Source: Trebouxia sp. TZW2008 (Eukaryota > Chlorophyta > Trebouxiophyceae > Trebouxiales > Trebouxiaceae). Taken from it: DNA of 12,376 nucleotides. Of the stretch, positions 6,348 to 12,376 are shown in pieces. The DNA lies in NCBI GenBank assembly GCA_002118135.1, contig BDIU01000024.1, positions 1 through 12,376 of the forward strand, in the 5' to 3' direction. A program made the position numbers and the translations under genes. Within the stretch, counting starts at the first letter, position 1. Each line of letters opens with the position of its first letter. Under the pieces are notes generated by a model. The model ran no database searches. It was given only the letters and a program-made list of their open reading frames with translations, and was not told the origin of the DNA.

Positions 6348-6854
6348 TGCCTAGCTTGGCTCATGCTAAATGCACTGTACTTCAAACTTTCTTTCAAGTT
6401 TGAGATATTTCTTTCGCCGTTTGACAACATTGCAATGGCGCTGCTGCAACCGGTCTCACATTTCGCATCGATCGCTGAAACGATACGCTTGCACTGTGTT
6501 GATACATTGGGTTCAGATTTCAAGAAGGCGGTCAATTGAGAAATGAGGCGGCCAAACTGCCCGATGCTGCTTCGAGGCCGTCCACACGAGTGAAACGAGT
6601 CTGGGCCACGTGCCATTTGCAAATGGGGAAAACCCAGGGATTCGACCATTTTGCGTCCACACGGGAGCCCTGAGTCATTGGGTTCACTATTTGCCCGCAG
6701 ATGCTGCAAAGCGCGGCCGTTCAAGGTCTCGTTAGGTCAAGGACGTAGCGCAGTATGTTGCAGTACACCGCACTAGCAGTTGTCGCGACCTCCTGTTGGG
6801 TCACCGCACTGACAGCAATCCATAGGTGGCATATCTGTCGATTGCCTTGCATTG
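6348..6854. other. CpG-containing intergenic stretch
   Basis: A minus-strand frame is open from 6724 to 6299 but lacks an ATG at its beginning and overlaps the end of the plus-strand ORF, so I do not call it. The stretch holds the shared repeat module at 6574-6613 and several TTGGGTTC words. Convergent transcription from both sides would place 3' ends here. Confidence 0.35.
6574..6613 (+). repeat. Repeat module, copy 1 (inverted relative to 8220-8256)
   Basis: GAGGCCGTCCACACGAG (6574-6590) and GGGCCACGTGC (6603-6613), 12 bp apart, occur again on the opposite strand at 8240-8256 and 8220-8230, 9 bp apart. Both blocks match exactly. The second block includes a CACGTG G-box. Confidence 0.7.
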
Positions 6855-7260
6855 TCATCTATGACAATAGGTGCAGCTGCTGCTGGGGCGAACCAATCCT
6901 GCTTGTTGCTGCAAAGATGCTTGAGTGCCAGCAGCTCCAGGAGCTGTGCTTGGAGTTGAGTGAATGAACGCTGGGGCATAGGGCTGTGAAGATGCTGGAG
7001 CTGAGGTTGGAAGTCTGACTGCTACCCTGTTGCCCGTCATGGCAGGTGTGCTAGCAGATGATGCATTTGCATGCTGTTGAGGTGCTGGTGTAGCGAAGGT
7101 GTTGGGTTGCACTAAAGTAGAGGGGACAGGTGGGGGTGCTGGAACTTCATCAATCAGGCTGAACAGCTCCCTCAGCTCAGACACAGAGCGGGTGCTGGTT
7201 CCCACCAGTTGTAGCTTCTGTGCTTTCACTAGATCCTTACCAAAATGCAGGCAATCAGGT
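6855..7260 (-). CDS. Last exon of a spliced Pro/Ala/Gln-rich gene
   Basis: The minus-strand frame is open from about 7304 to a stop at 6855-6857. The likely coding part begins around LHFGKDLVKAQKLQLVGT, a basic amphipathic helix. An acidic helix (SELRELFSLIDEVP) follows, then a long low-complexity tail rich in Pro, Ala, Ser, Thr and Gln ending in SSSCTYCHR. No in-frame ATG marks a true start, and the exon at 7511-7980 ends in a good donor, so I place this as a downstream exon of the same gene. The exact acceptor is not resolved. The tail suggests a flexible nuclear or regulatory protein; no family assigned. A degenerate copy of the first part lies immediately upstream. Confidence 0.45.
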
Positions 7261-7394
7261 GACTTGCTGCGCATGATGCAACGTGCAGGTAGTGCTTGTT
7301 GCACACAGCTGTGCCTTCTGTGCTTTTTCTACGCTCTTGCCAGACTACAGGCAAGCAGATATGTCGATGCACATGTTACAATGTGCTGTGCTAG
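7203..7394. repeat. Diverged tandem duplication of about 98 bp in the intron/exon region
   Basis: Bases 7203-7296 and 7300-7394 align end to end at roughly 70% by eye, sharing CTTCTGTGCTTT and AGGCAA words at an offset near 98 bp. The right copy, translated on the minus strand, gives SGKSVEKAQKAQL against FGKDLVKAQKLQL in the left copy, after a TAG that could also serve as a splice acceptor. Confidence 0.6.
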
Positions 7395-7510
7395 TGAGCA
7401 CAAACATGTCACAGCAAAAACATTATGCTGACCAAGAGGCAGTTGCAAACATGCACAATTATTTTGATGTCACTGCACTTGCTGTCATGCAAAAGATAGT
7501 GAAGACTCAC

Positions 7511-7980
7511 CACAGCCATGAGTCTCTCCATGCTTTCACCCATTCTCTCAAAGGAAGTATTGTTGGCTGCAGAAATGGCTTGCATCTGAGTCATCTGCTG
7601 TTGCTGCATCTCTTGCACACTGCTGACAATTGTGTCAGAGCGGGTTTCACTCTTGCGCTTTCCAGCTATTTTGTGACCCTTGTTGTACAAGTCCTTAGGA
7701 GGCTTTGCTGGACTACTGGCAGTACTAGCTGCTTGGCCTTGAGATGCTGCAGCATTGTCCAGATTCTTTGCTGCAGCTGCAGTGACTTTGGATGCTGTTG
7801 GAGCTGCTGTTGCAAGCCCTGCTGCGGCAGGAAGCTTGGCTGCGACTGTTGTAGTTGAGACTGCTGATACGCGTGCATGAAAAGCTGCAGCTGCTCCTGC
7901 GAGATTGCCGGATGCGGAGGGCCTGAATTGCTGCAGCACATGTCATCTTGGCTTTGCGCAAAGTAGTTCGGCTCAGACAT
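7511..7980 (-). CDS. First exon(s) of the spliced Gln/Ala-rich gene
   Basis: ATG 7980-7978 opens a Gln-rich frame (MSEPNYFAQSQDDM, then many Gln) that runs to about 7666. A second frame without ATG is Ala-rich and runs through KPPKDLYNKGHKIAGKRKSE and a coiled-coil-like segment (SSVQEMQQQQMTQMQAISA) to GTG|GTGAGT, a strong donor at 7510-7505. The downstream part of the second frame is clearly protein-like. The N-terminal frame, short intron or frameshift joining the two is not resolved, partly because CAG-type repeats keep all frames open. The basic stretch plus coiled coil and Gln/Ala tracts suggests a nuclear DNA-associated protein, perhaps a transcription factor; this is inference. Confidence 0.5.
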
Positions 7981-8339
7981 CAGCGCACAAACTCTCTCAA
8001 CGATGAATGCCAGCAAGCTGTCATGCCGCACGCGGCGCAATCGAGTGTGTTCACGCCTGCGTGCGTGCTCTGCAGCTCTGCACTTGCCGCTGCCGAGAGC
8101 TCAGACCGCGGTCACGTGTGATCCAAACCCAGATTGAAGCTTCGAACCCGTACCCAGAGCAGGTTTCGTTGAACCCAAGTTCATTCAAAATTTCGTTCGT
8201 CTTCACCTCCCTGAAATCCGCACGTGGCCCTTCAATCTGCTCGTGTGGACGGCCTCTTCATTTCATGACTGACAGCAAAAACGAATGCAAAAGCTGTCTC
8301 TAATGCATGCTAGCGCATTGTTGAAAGGTCTTGTACTCT
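7981..8339 (-). promoter_or_regulatory. CpG-rich upstream region with G-boxes
   Basis: The bases upstream of the minus-strand ATG at 7980 are dense in CpG, in contrast to the gene body. CACGTG G-box cores occur at 8113-8118 and 8221-8226. The first is within GGTCACGTGT (8110-8119), a 10-mer repeated at 10451-10460 upstream of the other minus-strand gene. The placement fits an unmethylated promoter island. Confidence 0.45.
8220..8256 (-). repeat. Repeat module, copy 2
   Basis: This is the minus-strand counterpart of 6574-6613. It sits about 240 bp upstream of the Gln-rich gene's ATG and includes the G-box at 8221-8226. Confidence 0.7.
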
Positions 8340-8475
8340 GTTAACATTTTCTTATGTACAATGATAACTCCCCCGAATTTTTGAGAGGGTGCAAATTCCT
8401 AGGACGATCTGAAATTTTTGCGGACCGTTTTTTGGACATTTCAGATGTTATCATTTTGCATATAAAATTGCCAAT
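8340..8475. mobile_element. 136-bp foldback element (MITE), copy 2
   Basis: The left end GTTAAC (8340-8345) and the arms 8353-8368 and 8447-8462 (14 of 16 paired) match the layout of the copy at 5411-5548. Both ends align to that copy at about 19 of 29 positions. The inner core has CTGAAATTTTTGCGGACC (TGCGGACC at 8419-8426) and a perfect inner arm TCTGAAAT/ATTTCAGA. No coding capacity. Confidence 0.7.
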
Positions 8476-8854
8476 TGGCACATTTCAATCCTCAGCAAGG
8501 CATTCTGAGATGTCGTTTTCACACCCAAAACGAACAAAAGGTGAAGTTGTTGTGTTAGCTAATCTTACACCGTCAAGAGTGCCTCGCAATCACGTTTCAT
8601 GTTGTAATTAGTCTTAACAGCTTCCGGCTGAGGCATTTGAATTTGAACAAGCGCCCACGACAGCATATAATGCAATCACGATGCTCGCTAAGATATCTGT
8701 AGTCGACCATGACTGCGTGATCTCAACACGCAGCCAGGATCTTGAAGCACATGCCAATGCATGCCTAGGCGACTTGCATTGACACATCAACGGCCGACTT
8801 CGCCTCTTTTTGAACTTACACACCTGACCATGTTCATGCCGCACACATGCAGTG
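8476..8854. other. Intergenic stretch, no confident gene
   Basis: A minus-strand frame (8844-8614) contains a hydrophobic segment but begins without ATG. A strong donor-like GTAAGT on the minus strand (8815-8810) hints at an upstream untranslated exon of the Gln-rich gene, without other support. CpG content is intermediate. Confidence 0.3.
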
Positions 8855-8954
8855 CACCCTAAAGAGGCTGTTTGCTATGTGCAAACCGCAACCGAATATT
8901 GTCAGTCACAATGACTACTGCTCATCTGGTGTGCACATTTTGGAGATGTTGGCC
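8855..8954 (-). pseudogene. Degenerate copy of part of the neighbouring gene's second exon
   Basis: Bases 8855-8954 align with 9249-9354, which lie inside exon 2 of the two-exon gene, at roughly 65-70% by eye. Matching blocks include CCCTAAAGA, GCT, TTTGC, TGTCAG and TTGCTCAT versus CTGCTCAT. Translated on the minus strand the copy has stop codons, so it is a relic of an exon or gene duplication. Confidence 0.5.
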
Positions 8955-9012
8955 CAAGATGCAATGAAGGATCACATGTCTTGCAATCTTCATTTGGACT
9001 AGAGACCTTGAG

Positions 9013-10050
9013 TTAGGTACCTTTCCACTTTTGATTCGACCTTGTGGGCGTTTGTGACACAAGTCTCCATGCAATCCAGAGCACAGGTGATGCAATTGCC
9101 GCTGCCGCCCCTCTCACCTTCAACCTTGCAATTGTACGTCCTGCCCTTTCTAGCTCATGAGGTGCCACACGTGCCATGTCAGCAGCAAACTGTGCCTCAA
9201 TATGCTGCCCTGGAATCTCTTTCAACTTGACATATTTGGCCAAATTGTAAGCCCTAAAGAAGCTATTTGCCATGTAGGCACTGCCTCCCAATAATGTCAG
9301 ATATACTCCGTATTGCTCATATGGAGCACGCATGCTGAGTGTGTTGGCAAGGAACGAGCTATACAAGGGAGCATCTGTGTTGTACTCATCTTGAGTCTGT
9401 CCTGCAACATTCTCATGGATGGTCACGCTGTCGCTTACATTTGCAGCTAGCAAGATACAAGTCAAGAGACTGCAATTTTCTGCTCAAATTGCTATGCTAC
9501 AGTGACTGCGGAAAGGAATGCACCACTCTGACGCTATTGAGATCAATGCAGTGCACTTATGTGCCTTATACAAACTCTATGCATCAAAGCTTTGGACTTG
9601 TCTGTTGCAGAGTCAATGTTGTTTTTGGTAGCAATGGACACTTACATGCTTGCTACCAGAAAGCCAGTCCTAGACGAGCATGACGTGACAGTATTTGTAA
9701 GACTGGCAGCAGCCCTTCAGCAGCCCTTCTGGTGGTCTAAAACCTTGGCAGTTTTAGCCGCAGGACAGCTCACAAGCACACTTGTCACAAGTGTGCTTGA
9801 AGCTGAGGCAACTCAGTGGCAGAAGGTAGCGGCGCAGGCAGTGCTCACCTGACACTTGACCTTGCAACAAAATGGTTTCCTGCTCACGTAGACTAGACAG
9901 CTGCCTATTCAGCTGCTCCAGCTGCTTGTGCTGAAAATCTGTCTCTGTTGTGCTTTGGGTAGCAGCGAGAGCCTCCTTGGCGCTCAAAATCTCTGCCTTT
10001 AGGTCGTCTATCTCGGTTCGGAGCATCCCCAGCTGGCTGGGTGTCGTCAT
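9013..10050 (-). CDS. Two-exon gene: coiled-coil protein with hydrophobic segments (196 aa)
   Basis: Exon 1 spans 10050-9849 from ATG to TCA-G|GTGAGC, exon 2 spans 9401-9013 from GTTGCAG|GACAG to TAA. The phases match (202 + 389 = 591 nt) and the 447-bp intron has GT-AG ends. The N-terminal third is a coiled coil (TEIDDLKAEILSAKEALAAT, then KQLEQLNRQLSSLREQE). After a short acidic linker come a hydrophobic segment (YGVYLTLLGGSAYMANSFF), a helical middle with many Ala/Glu/Arg, a second weaker hydrophobic stretch (AAAAIASPVLWIAWRLV) and a basic C-terminus. This suggests a small organelle or endomembrane membrane-associated protein, but I cannot name a family. Upstream is CpG-rich, as for an expressed gene. 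Exon boundaries are supported by open frames either side and splice consensus. Confidence 0.7.
9773..9799. repeat. Perfect 12-bp hairpin in the intron
   Basis: CAAGCACACTTG (9773-9784) and its reverse complement (9788-9799) are separated by TCA. It lies 49 nt inside the intron from the donor on the minus strand. It could be a structured intronic RNA or a small foldback relic. Confidence 0.75.
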
Positions 10051-10472
10051 CCTGACGCAGATGTCGATTAACCCTCACTGCACCAAGCAAAGGATCTGAA
10101 GCGCAGACTGTGACAACTCGGAAGCTGAGACACGGCATCGCTGCAACAGATCAACAGGTGAGGCGTCAGACCTGATGTGTTGATATGTTTGTCACGCTGC
10201 CAGCAATATACGACAAACAGTATGAGGAGACATATCACGAGTCTCACGTCCTTGTGCCTAGCCAGCGCAGAATCGAGCAGAACAGGTGTTCCGAGGACGA
10301 TATCTTAGATGCGACGACAATTCACCAGATGCCAGGCTGTTTTGCAACAACAGTCAATGCCTGCTTGCGATGTTGCCTCGTGACCGAAGCTGCAGGGAAA
10401 GGTCGTGCATCTCCGTGAAGCGCCACCGCTCCGCCAAGGTCAGCAGCGGTGGTCACGTGTCAGAGAAATTTG
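10051..10472 (-). promoter_or_regulatory. CpG-rich upstream region of the two-exon gene
   Basis: CpG is frequent here in contrast to the gene's second exon. GGTCACGTGT (10451-10460) contains a G-box and recurs upstream of the Gln-rich gene. Plus-strand frames here are short and unlike proteins. No TATA box is obvious near the ATG. Confidence 0.4.
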
Positions 10473-10601
10473 GGTCAAAGCGGCTGGAATGTAGCTTCGG
10501 CTACATCTGTTAAAATTGGATCGATACAGAGAAGATTAGCATGGCCCTCGCGCAGAGATGACACGCATAAATCGAGAAATGGAATCTGGTCAAAGCGGCT
10601 G
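10473..10601. repeat. 14-bp direct repeats flanking the U6-like sequence
   Basis: GGTCAAAGCGGCTG occurs at 10473-10486 and 10588-10601, directly bracketing the U6-like sequence. Length and position fit the target-site duplication left by LINE-type retrotransposition of a small RNA, though a local duplication is possible. Confidence 0.75.
10489..10582 (+). ncRNA. U6: U6 spliceosomal snRNA-like sequence (gene or retrocopy)
   Basis: U6 forms the catalytic core of the spliceosome. A 5' stem with UUCG loop (ATGTAGC/GCTACAT), ACAGAGA at 10526-10532, the AGC triad at 10538-10540, the internal stem-loop around GCGCA, and the green-lineage type 3' part (CATAAATCGAGAAATGG) are all in order. The internal stem has CUC/GAG in place of the usual CCU/AGG, so pairing is kept. 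There is no T-run terminator after the 3' end, no TATA box at the usual upstream distance, and a 14-bp direct repeat surrounds it, which points to a retrocopy. The intact catalytic motifs show that the source gene was functional. Confidence 0.9.
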
Positions 10602-10635
10602 TGGGCAAATTCCCGCAATTATGGGTTCGCTGTAA

Positions 10636-11267
10636 CAGTGTTGGCAGGGTTATAAACCCCAGGGGTTATTAACATAGTAATTACTTAATTACCGACCCTT
10701 AATAACCCTGTGGGAAATCTGACCTTAAAAAACCCTTCACAACTCAAAACAGCCACAAAACAGGGTCTATTGGCACATTAGAAGATTTGGGCATGCAACA
10801 ACACCTTCTGTGATGCTTGATGCACAAGATGGGAGTGAATGGGGGTCCAAGTGCGGCTGTAATCAAGCCTACGGTGGATCTTGTCAATTTTGGTCATGAT
10901 GAGTTATAGAGCTGATTTCAAAATGTTTGGTCTCAAAACTTCAAAAACGTTGAAGTACGTTATGGATCACTTGCATTGAGTGGTGCCCATTTCTGCCCTT
11001 TGCTTGCACTAAATGCTACTGATCAAGACTAGCACGTCTCATGTAGCATACATGTACGCCTAAATTACACTAGTTTTGCACCTTGTCAGAATATGTTCTG
11101 CTGCCAGATTCACAGGTTGTTAAGGGTCCCATTGTGATCAGCGGCATCAAGAGACCAAGAATGCACTATTGTTTTAGATTGTTAAGGGTTATTACCGAGA
11201 CCCTTAAAAAGGTTAATAAATTATTAGACTCCTCCAAACCTTTTTAAGGGTTAATTAGCCAACACTG
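10636..11267. mobile_element. Non-autonomous hAT-type element (632 bp)
   Basis: The ends CAGTGTTGGC (10636-10645) and GCCAACACTG (11258-11267) are perfect 10-bp inverted repeats starting with CAGTG, as in many hAT elements. The flanks CGCTGTAA (10628-10635) and CGCTGCAA (11268-11275) form an 8-bp target duplication with one mismatch, the size expected for hAT. Subterminal TTAAGGGT/ACCCTTAA words recur on both sides (for example near 10694, 11118, 11181, 11200 and 11244), like transposase binding sites. No transposase frame is present, so it would need an enzyme in trans. Confidence 0.85.
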
Positions 11268-11275
11268 CGCTGCAA

Positions 11276-11905
11276 GGAGGTCCAGTCAGCCCTAATCAGC
11301 CCTAACAAGGCAGGCATGTTTGTTGCCAGAAGGCAGCTCAAGAATTGTCCCATGAAGGGATGCTGCATCTGCTGCCTACAAACAATGTGAACACCATGAC
11401 AAAGCAAGGGGCGTGCGACTGCAGTTGGCTTGGCTAGCATATAACATGATGGCTGACTAAGTCATAAACCAGTTTTCACAAGTCTTGTGCAAACTGGTTC
11501 ATCTTGAATGCAGTTGCAGCAACCTTGTTGGCTGTCAGCAATCTCAATCACACAGCTGAGACACACCGGCTGTGCAAGGGCTTGAGCCATAGTGTACTGC
11601 AATCTGCAATTTACAGTGATGCATGTTTAAAGCATGCATGTGGAGTGATATTCTGCTATGTGAGCAGGCAGAAGACGCGCTTAAAGGGTGTCAGGGCAAT
11701 GGTGATGGCTGTGCTGCAATGACAGCTAGGTTTATAGAGGCATGCAAGTCCCATAATATCAGCCCCCTTGTTGCCTGTCACAAACATGACCGTCAATCTG
11801 CAATCTGTAATTGCATGTGTATGCCATGCACATTGGCATCTTGACATTCAGCAAGTCACATCGATGCTGGCAGCGCCCATTATGAACAGCTGTCACTTAG
11901 GGACG
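11276..11905. other. CpG-poor stretch without a confident gene
   Basis: Several short frames of 60-73 codons overlap on both strands (near 11255-11440, 11504-11722 and 11623-11847), none with a convincing composition. A small palindrome ATGCATG/CATGCAT lies near 11619-11640. It could include introns or 3' sequence of a gene beyond the window. Confidence 0.35.
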
Positions 11906-11908
11906 ACC

Positions 11909-12217
11909 TTAGAATATATTCTAGCTTTATTCTTATGTTTTTAAGAATATATTGCTGTTCGGCATTGCAGCCGATGGATGATATTCCAGGATAAAACCCA
12001 GGTATCCGTAACATTATTCTAGGATTTATTCTAGTGCCAGGATAGGGCATGTCGAGTGCCGGCGGAATAGTATTCTGCAGATATTATTTTAGGATAAAAT
12101 CCCTAGATTTTATCCTGTCAAAAAGGATCAAACCTCGCCGACCACGGTAAGGATACAATTCCGGTCCAGAAGGATTTTATCTCAAGATTGTATTCTTACA
12201 GGCATCGCAGCTAATGG
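11909..12217. repeat. AT-rich patch of palindromes and diverged direct repeats
   Basis: The palindrome TAGAATATATTCTA is near 11910-11923, the hairpin TTCTTA/TAAGAA follows, and AGGATAAAATC (12091-12101) pairs perfectly with 12106-12116 around CCTA. ATTCTAG is repeated near 12016 and 12028. A 34-35 bp direct repeat around GGCATTGCAGC / GGCATCGCAGC links 11943-11977 with 12184-12217. The patch looks like the remnant of a repeat-rich or foldback transposon; ends are not defined. Confidence 0.6.
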
Positions 12218-12376
12218 CATTGAAAATGAAATCATGCGGTTGATTTGCTAGTCTGCGTAGAGCATCCAGCGACTAAAATCCTTTGCAGATAGCAGCAAGC
12301 AGGTCATGATCACATCAGCTAACGCTTCTTTCTTCCCCCTTTTGACTTTGGCATCCTAGTGCTCATGGAAGGCGCT
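12218..12376. other. Window end, nothing recognised
   Basis: No frame of useful length, repeat or RNA motif is visible in this short end segment. Confidence 0.4.

Noticed and set aside
6299..6724. 141-codon minus-strand ORF
   Set aside because: It has no ATG at its start (TTG), overlaps the end of the better plus-strand ORF and contains the repeat module; composition not convincing.
8614..8844. Minus-strand ORF with hydrophobic stretch
   Set aside because: It begins with GTG in eukaryotic DNA, is short, and lacks splice or homology support.
10636..11267. Telomere-like TTAAGGGTT repeats
   Set aside because: The words are scattered and lie on both strands inside an element with hAT ends and a target duplication, so they are subterminal transposon repeats.
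11255..11847. Short ORFs on both strands
   Set aside because: All are under 75 codons, mutually overlapping, and without protein-like features.

Overview
The window looks like eukaryotic nuclear DNA. It holds a U6 snRNA-like sequence, introns with GT-AG ends, short non-autonomous DNA transposons, and a strong mosaic of CpG-poor and CpG-rich segments. The U6 3' domain is of the green-lineage type, so an alga of that lineage is my best guess for the host; this is inference. Nothing points to a bacterial chromosome.

Left part (1 to about 4,984): a compact run of intron-less ORFs unlike the rest of the window. In order these are an ORF cut by the window edge, a 170-codon ORF, a minus-strand gene with a SAP-like C-terminus, a chain of three in-frame ORFs separated only by TAG codons, and a tyrosine recombinase. 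The recombinase resembles integrases of virophages and polinton-like viruses. It keeps most catalytic positions but carries one in-frame TAA and one in-frame TAG. The minus-strand gene has an apparent +1 frameshift. By my hand count the first ~4.6 kb holds only about 16 CpG dinucleotides, and the depletion stops abruptly inside the recombinase gene. Perfect inverted repeats sit just after several of the ORFs. I read this as a decaying integrated virophage/PLV-like or related recombinase-bearing element, heavily methylated over most of its length. No capsid or packaging gene is visible, so the exact class is unproven.

Middle (4,985 to 8,480): a CpG-rich stretch with two clusters of four CCAAT boxes spaced about 10 bp, a 138-bp foldback element between them, and an unrecognised 153-aa ORF. 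A minus-strand, spliced, Gln/Ala/Pro-rich gene follows (about 7,980 down to 6,855), with a CpG-rich, G-box-containing upstream region. A second, diverged copy of the foldback element (136 bp) lies at 8,340.

Right part (8,480 to 12,376): a minus-strand two-exon gene (10,050 to 9,013; 196 aa, coiled coil plus hydrophobic segments) with a degenerate duplicate of part of its second exon downstream. Beyond it are a U6 snRNA-like sequence bracketed by a 14-bp direct repeat, a 632-bp hAT-type MITE with an 8-bp target duplication, a long stretch without a visible gene, and an AT-rich, hairpin-rich repeat patch.
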